Source: Glaciibacter superstes DSM 21135 (GTDB taxonomy: Bacteria; Actinomycetota; Actinomycetes; Actinomycetales; Microbacteriaceae). From it: a stretch of 64,000 bases of DNA. Of this stretch, positions 48,870 to 58,273 are shown piece by piece; position 1 is the first letter of the stretch, and every line of letters starts with the position of its first letter. The notes under the pieces are model-generated. The model did not search any database, was not told the origin of the DNA, and saw nothing but the letters and a program-made list of their open reading frames with translations. The stretch is taken from positions 124,001 through 188,000 of the forward strand of contig NZ_ATWH01000014.1 in NCBI RefSeq assembly GCF_000421145.1, read 5' to 3'. The translations under genes and the position numbers were made by a program.

Positions 48870-49631
48870 ATGGCTGAACGCGCTGCCGGGGCCGGGGTGC
48901 AATCCGTTGAACGCGTCTTTGACCTGCTTGAGTTGATAACGGATGCCGGTGGCGAGGTGACCCTGAGCGAACTCGCGTCGTCGACGGATCTGCCGCTGCC
49001 CACCATCCACCGCCTGCTGCGCACGCTCGTGGCAAAGGGCTATATCCGCCAGCTGGCGAACCGCCGTTACGCCCTCGGGCCGCGCCTGATCCGCCTGGGA
49101 GAAGGCGCGAGCAAGCAGTTGGGCGCACTTGCCAGGCCGCAGCTGGCCTCGCTCGTCGACGCGCTCGGTGAAACCTCGAACATGGCCGTGCTCGATTCCG
49201 ACATGGTGGTCTACATCGCCCAGGTGCCCTCGAAGCACTCGATGCGCATGTTCACCGAAGTCGGTCGACGTGCACACACCCACGCGACCGGTGTCGGCAA
49301 GGCCATCCTGGCTCAGCTAGACAACGAGACGGTTCGCTCCATCGTCACCAGGGCGGGCATGCCGACCCCCACCGGGATGAGCATCGGCACCTTCGAAGAC
49401 CTCATCATCGACCTCGACAAGATTCGGGAGCGCGGATACTCGATCGACGAGGAAGAGCAGGAGCTCGGCGTGCGTTGCTTCGCGATGGCGATACCGAACG
49501 CGCCGACCCCCACAGCGATTTCCGTCTCCGGCCCGGTTTCCCGCGTCGACGACGCTTTCGCCGAGCGTGCAGTGCCGCTGCTCCGGAACGCCGCTGCGAC
49601 CATCTCGCACGAGCTGAACGCCATGGCCTAG
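48870..49631 (+). CDS. IclR-family transcriptional regulator
   Basis: 253 residues from ATG 48870 after AAGGAG. The N-terminal winged helix reads VQSVERVFDLLELITDAGG, then LSELASSTDLPLPTIHRLLR. The C-terminal ligand domain has MAVLDSDMVVYIAQVPSKHS, HATGVGKAILAQLD and YSIDEEEQELGVRCFAMAIP. The closest functional type is AllR, which senses glyoxylate or allantoin derivatives. Divergent from aceB and upstream of xdhABC, it is the probable regulator of the whole purine locus. Confidence 0.93.
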   Translation: MAERAAGAGVQSVERVFDLLELITDAGGEVTLSELASSTDLPLPTIHRLLRTLVAKGYIRQLANRRYALGPRLIRLGEGASKQLGALARPQLASLVDALGETSNMAVLDSDMVVYIAQVPSKHSMRMFTEVGRRAHTHATGVGKAILAQLDNETVRSIVTRAGMPTPTGMSIGTFEDLIIDLDKIRERGYSIDEEEQELGVRCFAMAIPNAPTPTAISVSGPVSRVDDAFAERAVPLLRNAAATISHELNAMA

Positions 49632-49873
49632 TCGAGGTTACCGGCAGGCGGAGCGCAACAATTTCATTGTGCGAGATATTTTTTCCAAAAGTATCCCTGA
49701 ACCGCCCTTCGCGAGGTACACTTTTCCCAATGTCGAATCCGGCCGGTCGCGCCGGCTGTCGATGAACGCTGAAAACACGGGCGGCGTCACGAGACGCGAA
49801 TTCCCACGTATAACGAGGTACGTCGGCTCCTGATGCAAAGGGTCATACCTCGGCATCAAAAAGGAGTTTCTCG
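49632..49873. promoter_or_regulatory. xdhABC promoter region
   Basis: 242 nt between iclR and xdhA. ACAATTTCATTGT (about 49669-49681) is a near-perfect palindrome flanked by CGC/GCG. GCCGGTCGCGCCGGC (49742-49756) can form a stem. AAGGAG precedes the xdhA ATG. The binding protein is unknown. Confidence 0.5.
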
Positions 49874-51376
49874 ATGGACCGTCTCGATCTCACCGTCAAC
49901 GGACAGAAGCGCCAGATGGCGACAGACGCAGCACACACAACTGCCCTCGACTGGCTGCGGGGCAACGGCCTCACCGGATGCAAGGAAGGCTGCGCCGAAG
50001 GCGAGTGCGGCGCCTGCGCTGTTCTCGTCGCGCAGTCAGATGGCACCGGCGGTACGACCTGGACAGCGGTCAATGCCTGCCTCGTTCCCATCGCCGCGCT
50101 CGACGGTCAGGAGATCGTCACCGCTGAGGGTCTCGGCTCCCCCGAAAGCCTGCATCCGGTTCAAGAGAAGATGGCGGTCGCCGGCGGCTCCCAGTGCGGG
50201 TACTGCACGCCGGGATTCGTCTGCAGCATGGCGTCCGAGTTCTACCGGCGTGACCGCCGTGCCGACGTCGAAGGTGCCCCTCACGCACAACATGGCCCCA
50301 ATGAACACGACCCGAATGAACCCGATCCCCATGAGCACGGCCCGAACGGCTTCGACCTGCACTCGCTCAGCGGAAACCTCTGTCGCTGCACCGGCTACCG
50401 CCCCATCCGCGACGCCGCATACGCGCTCGGCGATCCGGATGCCGACGATGCACTTGCTACCAGGCGCGACCAACCTGCCCCAGAGCCGGCCAGAACAGAC
50501 CTGCAGGCAGCGGACGGCCGCTTCGTGCGACCGGCCACGCTCGCCGACACCGTCGCGATGCTCGCCGAGTATCCGACAGCGGTTCTCGTGGCCGGGTCAA
50601 CGGATTGGGGCGTCGAAGTCAACATTCGCGGCCGCAGGGAACCACTGGTGATCGCCATCGACCGGCTTCCGGAGCTTCGCGCCCTCGAATTCGGAGACGA
50701 GTTCGTAGAGATCGGCGCCGCCGTCTCGCTGTCTGAGGTTGAGCGCTTTCTCGCTGGCCGGGTACCCATGCTCGCCGAACTCATCCCTCAATTCGCCTCT
50801 CGGCTGATCCGCAACCGTGCAACGCTCGGCGGCAACCTCGGCACCGGGTCGCCCATCGGGGACGCAGCGCCTGCGCTGCTGGCGCTCGGTGCGCGCGTCA
50901 TCCTGGCCTCGGCAGAGGGGGATCGGGAGGTCGAACTCAGCGAATACTTCACGGGCTACCGCACGAGCGTTCGGACGCCAGGCGAACTGATCCGCGCGAT
51001 TCGCATTCCGCTCCCGTTGGCCGACCTCACCGGGTTCCACAAGATCGCGAAGCGGCGCTTCGACGACATCTCGAGCGTGGCGGTGGGCTTCGCCCTCGAC
51101 ATCCAGGGCGGTGTCGTGCATGACGCGCGGATCGGACTCGGCGGAGTCGCCGCGACTCCGCTGCGCGCCAGCAGCACAGAGGCGTTACTCATCGGCAGGC
51201 CATGGAATGCGCAGACCGCGCGCGAGGCAGCGGCCTCGCTCGGCGGAGAGGGCACGCCGATGAGCGATCACAGGGCGAGCGCCGAGTACCGCAGCATCAT
51301 GATGTCGCAGGCGATGCTGAAGCTCTTTGCACGGCCGACGGCCCAATCGACGGCGCAGATGGGAGTGGGAGCATGA
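49874..51376 (+). CDS. xdhA: Xanthine dehydrogenase, fused [2Fe-2S] and FAD subunit
   Basis: 500 residues. The plant-type [2Fe-2S] cluster has GCKEGCAEGECGACAVLV and the second cluster CGYCTPGFVCSMASEF with LSGNLCRCTGYRPI. The FAD domain follows from about residue 210: AVLVAGSTDWGVEV and RNRATLGGNLGTGSPIGDAA. It passes electrons from the molybdenum subunit to NAD. Between the two cysteine pairs of the second cluster sits an unusual His/Asn/Pro/Asp-rich insert of about 25 residues made of 15-bp tandem units. It overlaps xdhB by 4 nt. Confidence 0.95.
   Translation: MDRLDLTVNGQKRQMATDAAHTTALDWLRGNGLTGCKEGCAEGECGACAVLVAQSDGTGGTTWTAVNACLVPIAALDGQEIVTAEGLGSPESLHPVQEKMAVAGGSQCGYCTPGFVCSMASEFYRRDRRADVEGAPHAQHGPNEHDPNEPDPHEHGPNGFDLHSLSGNLCRCTGYRPIRDAAYALGDPDADDALATRRDQPAPEPARTDLQAADGRFVRPATLADTVAMLAEYPTAVLVAGSTDWGVEVNIRGRREPLVIAIDRLPELRALEFGDEFVEIGAAVSLSEVERFLAGRVPMLAELIPQFASRLIRNRATLGGNLGTGSPIGDAAPALLALGARVILASAEGDREVELSEYFTGYRTSVRTPGELIRAIRIPLPLADLTGFHKIAKRRFDDISSVAVGFALDIQGGVVHDARIGLGGVAATPLRASSTEALLIGRPWNAQTAREAAASLGGEGTPMSDHRASAEYRSIMMSQAMLKLFARPTAQSTAQMGVGA
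50285..50359. repeat. 15-bp degenerate repeats inside xdhA
   Basis: Units at 50300, 50315 and 50330 (AATGAACACGACCCG-like), with more degenerate flanking units, encode PNEHD, PNEPD, PHEHG and PNGFD repeats. They lengthen the linker within the second [2Fe-2S] domain. Confidence 0.8.
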
Positions 51377-53832
51377 GCTCGTTGTCAGATCGACCGGAGA
51401 ACGCGGCCGTCGGAGTGCCAGAGCCGCACGAGAGCGCCGCAGGACACGTCACAGGGCGGGCGTTGTACACCGACGACATCGCTACGCTCCGGCGCGACGC
51501 CCTGACCGCGTGGCCCGTGCAGGCTCCGCACGCGCACGCCAGGATCACCGCGCTTCGCACCGAGCCGGCGCTTGCCGTTCCCAGCGTCGTGTACGTGCTC
51601 ACCGCGGCTGATGTCCCTGGCGTGAACGACGCCGGCATCTGGAATGACGAGCCGCTGTTCCCCACCGAAGTGATGTACTACGGCCATGCCGTGTGCTGGG
51701 TATTGGGCGAGACGCAGGAGGCGGCCCGGCTGGGCGCGGCGGCCGTCGAGGTCGACTATGAGGTGTTGCCTTCACTGATCACCGTGTCGGAGGCGATCAC
51801 CGCGGGTTCCTTCCAGGGGGCCCACCGGGTCACACGGCGCGGAGATGCCGATGCCGCACTGGCCTCTGCACCACACGTCTTCACGGGTGAGTGGGAATTC
51901 AGCGGGCAGGAACACTTCTACCTCGAGACCATGGCGTCGCTCGCGTACTACGACGAGGGCGGCCAGATGTACGTGCAGGCCGGCACGCAGCATCCGTCTG
52001 AGACCCAGGAGATCGTCTCACACGTGCTGGGCATCAGCAGCAACGCTGTCACGGTTCAGTGCATCAGGATGGGCGGGGGATTCGGCGGCAAGGAGATGCA
52101 GCCGCACGGCCTCGCCGCCATTGCCGCCATTGGCGCAACCCGCACGGGCAGGGCGGTGAGGCTGCGCCTGAACCGCACCCAGGATCTGACCATGACCGGC
52201 AAACGGCACGGCTTTCACGTGGCGTGGGAGGCAGGATTCGACGACGAGGGTCACATCCTGGCGCTGAAGGCGTCGTTGACGGCGGATGGCGGCTGGAGCC
52301 TCGACCTCTCTGACCCGGTGCTGGCACGCGCGCTGTGCCACCTCGACAACGCCTATTGGATTCCGGCTATCGAGGCATACGGTCAGGTAGCCAAGACGAA
52401 CAAGACCTCCCAGACCGCCTTCCGCGGGTTCGGCGGGCCGCAGGGCGTCATGGTGATCGAGGATATTCTCGGGCAGTGCGCGGCGCCACTCGGCATCGAC
52501 CCGGCGGAACTACGCCGCCGCAATTTCTACGCGCCGGGCCAGACCACTCCCTATGGCCAGCCGGTTCGGCACGCCGAGCGCATGGAGGCCATCTGGTCGC
52601 AGTTGCTTGACGCGTCGGAATTCGCCGAACGGAGCGCCCAGGTCGAGGCATTCAACGCCGCACACCCCGACCGAAAGCGTGGCTTGGCGATCACTCCGGT
52701 GAAGTTCGGGATCTCATTCAACGTGGCGGCCTTCAATCAGGCCGGCGCACTCGTGCTGGTGTACAAAGACGGATCGGTGCTGATCAACCACGGCGGCACC
52801 GAGATGGGGCAAGGCCTGCACACCAAGATGATCCAGGTCGCCGCCACGGCTCTCGGAGTTCCCCGGTCGACCGTGCGCCTCGCGCCGACGCGAACCGACA
52901 AGGTGCCGAACACGTCGGCCACGGCTGCGAGCACAGGCGCCGACCTCAATGGTGGCGCCGTCAAGAACGCGTGCGACCAGATCCGAGAACGGATGTCGGT
53001 GGTTGCAGGTGGAATGCTGGGTGCCAACCCGACCGACGTGCGGTTCTCCCAGGGAAAGATCCATGCACTCGGCGTTCACGGCAAGGAACTCGCGTTTGCC
53101 GACGTCGCCAAGGTTGCGTACCAGCAGCGTGTTCAGCTTTCCGCGGCTGGGTATTACCGCACGGAAGGACTGCACTGGGACGCCGAGGCCTGGTTCGGAT
53201 CTCCGTTCAAGTACTTCGCGTACGGGGCTGCGGCCACCGAGGTCGAGGTCGACGGATTCACCGGCGCCTATCGCACTCTCCGTGTCGATATCGTGCACGA
53301 TGTCGGCGACTCGCTCTCCCCGGTCATCGACATCGGCCAGATCGAGGGCGGATTTGTGCAGGGAGCAGGGTGGCTGACACTCGAAGACCTGCGCTGGGAC
53401 ACCACAGACGGGCCAGGGCGAGGGCGTTTGCTCACCCAGGCCGCCAGCACCTATAAATTGCCGAGCTTCTCGGAGATGCCGGCGGAGTTCAACGTCACCC
53501 TGTTCGAGCGCGCGCATGAAGACGGAGCGATCTATGGTTCGAAGGCGGTGGGTGAACCGCCGCTGATGCTCGCGTTCAGCGTGCGTGAGTCGCTACGCCA
53601 GGCCGCCGCCAGCTTCGGTCCGCCGAACCGAAGGACCGCCCTTGCCTCCCCTGCGACCCCCGAGTCGGTCTTCTGGGCGCTGACGGAGGCGAAGCAGGCC
53701 CTGGCAGCCGCCGATGTGTCCGGTACCGATGTGTCCAGTACCAATCTGTCCAGTACCAATCTGTCCGGTACCGGCGCCCCCGGGCCTGATGCGCCGAGTG
53801 CAGACCGCATTCCTGCCCTCACGGACTCCTGA
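51373..53832 (+). CDS. xdhB: Xanthine dehydrogenase, molybdenum-binding subunit
   Basis: 819 residues from ATG 51373, overlapping xdhA. The molybdopterin regions include GHVTGRALYTDDI, EQ..L-type GQEHFYLETMASLAY, RMGGGFGGKEMQPHG, QTAFRGFGGPQGVMVIEDIL, NHGGTEMGQGLHTKMIQVAA and the catalytic-Glu segment GSKAVGEPPLMLAFSV. It hydroxylates hypoxanthine and xanthine to urate. The last 40 residues contain four 5-residue repeats (VSGTD, VSSTN, LSSTN, LSGTG) from a 15-bp tandem array, beyond the normal end of the family. Confidence 0.95.
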   Translation: MSSLSDRPENAAVGVPEPHESAAGHVTGRALYTDDIATLRRDALTAWPVQAPHAHARITALRTEPALAVPSVVYVLTAADVPGVNDAGIWNDEPLFPTEVMYYGHAVCWVLGETQEAARLGAAAVEVDYEVLPSLITVSEAITAGSFQGAHRVTRRGDADAALASAPHVFTGEWEFSGQEHFYLETMASLAYYDEGGQMYVQAGTQHPSETQEIVSHVLGISSNAVTVQCIRMGGGFGGKEMQPHGLAAIAAIGATRTGRAVRLRLNRTQDLTMTGKRHGFHVAWEAGFDDEGHILALKASLTADGGWSLDLSDPVLARALCHLDNAYWIPAIEAYGQVAKTNKTSQTAFRGFGGPQGVMVIEDILGQCAAPLGIDPAELRRRNFYAPGQTTPYGQPVRHAERMEAIWSQLLDASEFAERSAQVEAFNAAHPDRKRGLAITPVKFGISFNVAAFNQAGALVLVYKDGSVLINHGGTEMGQGLHTKMIQVAATALGVPRSTVRLAPTRTDKVPNTSATAASTGADLNGGAVKNACDQIRERMSVVAGGMLGANPTDVRFSQGKIHALGVHGKELAFADVAKVAYQQRVQLSAAGYYRTEGLHWDAEAWFGSPFKYFAYGAAATEVEVDGFTGAYRTLRVDIVHDVGDSLSPVIDIGQIEGGFVQGAGWLTLEDLRWDTTDGPGRGRLLTQAASTYKLPSFSEMPAEFNVTLFERAHEDGAIYGSKAVGEPPLMLAFSVRESLRQAAASFGPPNRRTALASPATPESVFWALTEAKQALAAADVSGTDVSSTNLSSTNLSGTGAPGPDAPSADRIPALTDS
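53716..53775. repeat. 15-bp tandem repeat x4 at the xdhB 3' end
   Basis: Units GTGTCCGGTACCGAT, GTGTCCAGTACCAAT, CTGTCCAGTACCAAT and CTGTCCGGTACCGGC at 53716, 53731, 53746 and 53761. All in frame. Confidence 0.93.
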
Positions 53833-53849
53833 CATGGACCGGCTCTGAC

Positions 53850-54653
53850 ATGGATTGGCTCGCTGCGACCGCGAGTCTTCGTGCGAGGCGTGTGCCCGGC
53901 GTCATCGTGACGCTGGCCGCCACGCGCGGGCACACTCCTCGCAACGGCGGGGCGAAGATGGTGGTGTCTGCAGACGACGTCTGGGGCACGGTGGGCGGAG
54001 GCAACCTCGAGGCCACCGCCATCTCGCAGGCACGAGCGATGATCGCGAACGCCGCAAGCGAGCCAGAGCTGGTGAAGCTCGCACTCAATGACAAGGCTCC
54101 GACCGAGTTCGGGGTGCAATGCTGTGGAGGTGAGGTGACCATGCTGCTTGAACCGATTCCGGTCGTCCCGTCCGTTGCCATCTTCGGAATGGGCCACGTC
54201 GGTTTTGAGCTCGCCCGCATTCTCTCCCGTCACGATCTCGAGCTGTTCGTGATTGACTCACGGGCAGAAATGCTCACCGATGACAGGCTCGCCGATCTGG
54301 CCCATGGGAGCGCTCGGTTGCACGTGCGGCACGCTGTCGCCCCCGAATCAGAGCTGCCAGGCTTGCCGCCGGCAACACATGTACTGATCATGACCCACGA
54401 CCACGCCGAAGACATCGCGCTGTGCGACTCCGCGCTCCGCGTCGATGGGTTGGCGAGCATCGGCCTCATCGGTTCACAGGCAAAGTGGGCCCGTTTTCAC
54501 AAGAAGCTGCTCGCCGAGGGGCACTCGGAACAGGAGTTGGAGCGAATCCAAACTCCGATCGGGATCCCTGGCCTGATCGCGAAGGAACCGGCGGCGATTG
54601 CCGTGAGCGTTGCAGCCGACCTGCTCCTCACCTTCGAGCGCGCCTCAGCCTGA
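53850..54653 (+). CDS. xdhC: Xanthine dehydrogenase accessory factor XdhC
   Basis: 267 residues. N-terminal VIVTLAATRGHTPRNGGAKM and WGTVGGGNLEATAI, the Cys region GVQCCGGEVTMLLEPI, and a C-terminal Rossmann domain with VAIFGMGHVGFELARIL, ATHVLIMTHDHAEDIALC and IGLIGSQAKWARF. XdhC binds molybdenum cofactor and helps its sulfuration and insertion into XdhB. Third gene of xdhABC, converging with a permease gene on the minus strand. Confidence 0.95.
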   Translation: MDWLAATASLRARRVPGVIVTLAATRGHTPRNGGAKMVVSADDVWGTVGGGNLEATAISQARAMIANAASEPELVKLALNDKAPTEFGVQCCGGEVTMLLEPIPVVPSVAIFGMGHVGFELARILSRHDLELFVIDSRAEMLTDDRLADLAHGSARLHVRHAVAPESELPGLPPATHVLIMTHDHAEDIALCDSALRVDGLASIGLIGSQAKWARFHKKLLAEGHSEQELERIQTPIGIPGLIAKEPAAIAVSVAADLLLTFERASA

Positions 54654-54661
54654 GCGCGGCT

Positions 54662-56137
54662 CTAAACGCCGAGCACCTGTTCGAACAGTCCGACCATGAA
54701 AAAAGCGATGAAGGCGACGGACACGAGCCACATCAGCGGGTGGATGTCTTTCGCGCGCCCCTGAACCGTGCGGATGAGCACGAAGGCGATGAAGCCGGCG
54801 CCGAGACCGTTGGCAATGGAATAGGTCAGCGGCATCAGGGCGAAGGTCAGGAATGCCGGGATGGCAATGCCCCAGTCGGCCCAGTCGATATTGCGTACCT
54901 GGGTCGTCATCAGGAAGCCGACCATCACCAGCGCCGGTGCCACGGCCTCAAACGGCACGATATTGGACAGTGGCGCGAAGAACGCGGTGATGATGAAGAG
55001 CGCACCGGTGACGACACTGGCTATCCCCGTTCGCGCTCCCTCCCCTACGCCCGCAGCGGATTCGACGAAGATCTCATTCGCAGACACTGAGGCGAAACCG
55101 CCGACGGCAGACGCGGCGGCGTCGACCAGCAACACCGGGTTGGCGTCGACGAAGTTGTTGTCCTTGTCGAGAAGGTTCGCCTCGCTCGCCAATCCGGTCA
55201 TCGTGCCCATGGCGTCGAAGAAGACGCTCAGCAGGATCGTGAACGTGAGCAGCGACGCCGAGATGACACCGATATGAGCGAAGGCTCCGAAGATATCCAT
55301 CTTGCCGAACAGCGACAGGTCGGGGAACGAGATGAACTCTGTTGGCAGGTCAGGCACGACGAGTGACCAGCCCGTTGGGTTCTCCGCGCTGCCGGCGGGC
55401 GTCTTCGTGAAAAGCTGCAGAATAACGGCGAAGACGGTAGTCGCGAGGATTCCGATCAGAATCCCACCTCGCACCTTGCGCACCATCAGGATGATCAGCA
55501 GCACGAGCCCGACGACGAACACCAGCGTCGGCCAGCCAACGAGAACCCCGCCGACGCCGAGGTTCACCGGCACTGTCGTATGGGCGTCGTCGGGGATGCG
55601 CCGCACAAAACCGGCATTGACGAAGCCGATGATGGTGATGAAGAGGCCGATGCCGACGACGATCGCAATCTTCAGTCCAGAAGGGACGGCTTTGAACACG
55701 GCCTCTCGGAATCCACAGAGCACCAGCACGAACATGACGACACCGGATACCACGATCAGGCCCATGATGTCTGGCCAGGTGAGGCCCGGGGTCGTGGCGA
55801 TCGTCGCAGAGATGAATCCGGAGACCCCGAGTCCCGCCGAGAGGGCGAACGGATACCGGGCGACGAGGCCCATGAGGATCGTCATGACACCCGCGACGAT
55901 GGCGGTCGCCGCGGCTACCTGGGGGATGCCGAGTGTCTGTCCAGAGCCGTCAGGGCCGCTCAGAATCAGCGGGTTCAGGATGACGATGTAGACCATCGCG
56001 AAGAAGGTGGCAAGTCCACCGCGAAACTCCCGGCCGAGCGTCGAACCGCGCTCCGTGAGCTTGAAATAGGCGTCCAGCCGTGAAACACGACGCGTTGGAA
56101 CGTCGTCCGCCTGGATCGTTTCCTTGAATGTCGTCAC
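54662..56137 (-). CDS. NCS2-family guanine/hypoxanthine permease
   Basis: 491 residues from GTG 56137, two bases after the guaD stop; the longer frame is a shadow. AzgA/GhxP-type features are FKLTERGSTLGREFRGGLAT, FFAMVYIVILNPLIL, LSAGLGVSGFISATI, FFDAMGTMTGLASEANL and SANEIFVESAAGVGEGARTG. About 12-14 membrane helices. It should import guanine, hypoxanthine or adenine by proton symport. The guanine deaminase gene immediately upstream supports guanine uptake. Confidence 0.92.
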   Translation of the reverse strand: MTTFKETIQADDVPTRRVSRLDAYFKLTERGSTLGREFRGGLATFFAMVYIVILNPLILSGPDGSGQTLGIPQVAAATAIVAGVMTILMGLVARYPFALSAGLGVSGFISATIATTPGLTWPDIMGLIVVSGVVMFVLVLCGFREAVFKAVPSGLKIAIVVGIGLFITIIGFVNAGFVRRIPDDAHTTVPVNLGVGGVLVGWPTLVFVVGLVLLIILMVRKVRGGILIGILATTVFAVILQLFTKTPAGSAENPTGWSLVVPDLPTEFISFPDLSLFGKMDIFGAFAHIGVISASLLTFTILLSVFFDAMGTMTGLASEANLLDKDNNFVDANPVLLVDAAASAVGGFASVSANEIFVESAAGVGEGARTGIASVVTGALFIITAFFAPLSNIVPFEAVAPALVMVGFLMTTQVRNIDWADWGIAIPAFLTFALMPLTYSIANGLGAGFIAFVLIRTVQGRAKDIHPLMWLVSVAFIAFFMVGLFEQVLGV

Positions 56138-56139
56138 GA

Positions 56140-56625
56140 TCAGTACTCGATTCGCGAGTCGAGGGCCGCCCACGCCGTGAATGGAGCGAGGTGACCGGCG
56201 TCGCCTAGTGTGAGCCTGGCGACGGGCATGGAACGTTCGGCGACGGGGGTGTCGAAGAAATCGTAGAACTCCGCGTCGTCGAACCCGGCCGCGGCCGCAT
56301 CCTGCCGGTCGGCAGCGAAGTAAACACCGGCGACCCTCGCCCACAGCGATGACGCCAGGCACATCGGGCACGGCTCGCAACTGCTGTAGAGCGTTGCTCC
56401 GGTGAGATCGAACGTGCCGGTGGCCGAGCAGGCGGCGCGAATCGCCGTCACCTCCGCGTGGGCGGTTGGATCGTTGTTTGCCGTCACTCGGTTGAGGCCC
56501 TCGAAGACCTGGTCATCTGCGGTGACGATGACGGCGCCGAATGGGCCCCCGCCGTTCAGTACGTTCCTGGTGGCCAACTCGGTGGCCTGGGCAAGGAACT
56601 GCTGGTGCGTGATCGTGGTTTCCAT
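56140..56625 (-). CDS. guaD: Guanine deaminase (CDA-fold nucleoside deaminase)
   Basis: 161 residues from ATG 56625 (GTG 56631 is possible). The zinc site is HAEVTAIRAA with PCPMCLASSLWA; DDAEFYDFF and the C-terminal tail fit the GuaD subgroup (B. subtilis-like) more than tRNA adenosine deaminase. It hydrolyses guanine to xanthine. Paired with the guanine-type NCS2 permease two bases downstream. Confidence 0.9.
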   Translation of the reverse strand: METTITHQQFLAQATELATRNVLNGGGPFGAVIVTADDQVFEGLNRVTANNDPTAHAEVTAIRAACSATGTFDLTGATLYSSCEPCPMCLASSLWARVAGVYFAADRQDAAAAGFDDAEFYDFFDTPVAERSMPVARLTLGDAGHLAPFTAWAALDSRIEY

Positions 56626-56824
56626 GGGCACGGCTTCCTTACTAGCGGAAGTGGAGCCGGCCGTTGACGAAGGCTGCAGTCAGCACGAGTGCGGGAGCCT
56701 GGGGCGCTTCCACTTCAGTTGGAATATGAAGGTGTGATTCGACCCGGTAGATAGCGACCCGGCTGGGTGCCCGCCTTTGGACAATCTCGAAGGTAGCATC
56801 CGTTGGCCACAATTGCGAGCTAAA

Positions 56825-56850
56825 ATGGAATTTCTTTCTCTCATCGTGGA
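56825..56850. promoter_or_regulatory. Possible IclR-type element before the 8-oxoguanine deaminase gene
   Basis: ATGGAATTTC...CATCGTGGATTTG recalls ATGGAATTTCGTATCGTGGATGTG at 48790-48813, but with a longer spacer. It lies 18-43 nt before ATG 56868, in the 242-nt divergent region with guaD. Confidence 0.4.
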
Positions 56851-56867
56851 TTTGCTAGGTTCATGAC

Positions 56868-58223
56868 ATGACTCCTTCCCGCACCTGGCTGCGAAACCCG
56901 AAAGCGATCTTCACCGCGAACGCCCTCGACGCCACCGGCGGCCTCGTCATCGAGGGCGAACGAATCATCGAGGTCGTCGGCGCCGGCGGCACACCTCAAT
57001 CACCATACGAAGTCACCTTCGAAGCCAGGGACCACGTGATCCTCCCCGGCCTGATCAACACCCATCACCACTTCTACCAAACCCTCACGAGGGCCTGGGC
57101 GCCGGTGGTGAGCGTTCCACTGTTTCCCTGGCTGACCAATCTCTACCCGGTCTGGGCACGGCTCACTCCCCGAGACCTCGAGCTGGCAACGACGGTCGCG
57201 CTGGCCGAACTGCTGCTCTCCGGGTGCACGACGGTCGCCGATCACCACTACCTGTTTCCAGGTGGCATGGAGGAATCGATCGACATCGAGGTGTCGGTGG
57301 TGAAGAAGCTCGGGATGCGGGCCATGCTGACGCGAGGTTCGATGACCCTGGGCGAGGCAGACGGCGGGCTGCCTCCGCAGCAGGTGGTGCAGGATGCCGA
57401 CGTGATCCTGGCCGACAGCGAGCGATTGATTGCGCAGTACCACGAACGTGGCGAGGGGGCCAAGGTGCAGATCGGGCTGGCCCCGTGCTCGCCGTTCTCT
57501 GTCACGACCGACATCATGCGCTCGAGCGCCGCCCTGGCCGAGCAGCATGATGTTCGGCTGCACACGCATCTCGCAGAGACGATCGATGAGGAGGAGTTCT
57601 GCAAAGAGATGTTCGACCTGCGGACCGTCGACTACCTCGAGTCCGTCGGGTGGTTGACGGATCGTACGTGGCTCGGCCACGGCATCCACTTCAACGATGA
57701 GGAGGTCGCCCGCATCGGTGCCGCCGGTGTCGGTGTCGCGCATTGCCCGACGTCCAATATGCGCCTGGCCTCCGGCATCTGCCGGGCGGTCGAGCTCGAA
57801 GAGGCCGGAGCAGCGGTGGGCCTCGGCGTGGATGGCTCAGCATCGAACGACGCCTCGAACATGATCCTGGAGGCGCGGCAGGCGCTCTATCTGCAGCGGC
57901 TTCGTTATGGCGCAGAGCGGGTGACGCCTGAGCGGGCGCTGGGGTGGGCCACGACCGGTTCGGCCCGCGCTCTCGGCCGCGACGACATCGGCCAGATCGC
58001 GCCGGGCAAACAGGCCGACCTTGCCTTGTTCACGACCGATGACCTGCGCTTCTCCGGCAGCCATGACCCACTCTCGGCGCTGTTGCTCTGCGGCGCAGAC
58101 AAAGCTGACCGGGTGATGGTGGCAGGCGACTGGCGGGTCATCGACGGAGCGATTGAGGGTCTCGATCTCGCGACGCTGATCGCGGAGCACTCAGCCGCAG
58201 CGCGCCGCCTCGTCGCCGGGTAG
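56868..58223 (+). CDS. 8-oxoguanine deaminase / guanine deaminase-like amidohydrolase
   Basis: 451 residues. Amidohydrolase motifs: LINTHHHFYQTLTRAWAPV, TTVADHHYLFPGG, VRLHTHLAETIDEEEFC, WLGHGIHFNDEEVARIG, VAHCPTSNMRLASGICR and LGVDGSASNDASNMILEARQ. The ALYLQRLRYG and NDASNM segments are typical of 8-oxoguanine deaminases (atzB/trzA-like branch). It would turn 8-oxoguanine, or possibly isoguanine or guanine, into urate or xanthine. It stands alone on the plus strand, divergent from guaD. Confidence 0.88.
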   Translation: MTPSRTWLRNPKAIFTANALDATGGLVIEGERIIEVVGAGGTPQSPYEVTFEARDHVILPGLINTHHHFYQTLTRAWAPVVSVPLFPWLTNLYPVWARLTPRDLELATTVALAELLLSGCTTVADHHYLFPGGMEESIDIEVSVVKKLGMRAMLTRGSMTLGEADGGLPPQQVVQDADVILADSERLIAQYHERGEGAKVQIGLAPCSPFSVTTDIMRSSAALAEQHDVRLHTHLAETIDEEEFCKEMFDLRTVDYLESVGWLTDRTWLGHGIHFNDEEVARIGAAGVGVAHCPTSNMRLASGICRAVELEEAGAAVGLGVDGSASNDASNMILEARQALYLQRLRYGAERVTPERALGWATTGSARALGRDDIGQIAPGKQADLALFTTDDLRFSGSHDPLSALLLCGADKADRVMVAGDWRVIDGAIEGLDLATLIAEHSAAARRLVAG

Positions 58224-58273
58224 GTACTACTTCGGGAGCGAAGACCGGGCGCTGGCCAGTTCCATGTCGCGGT

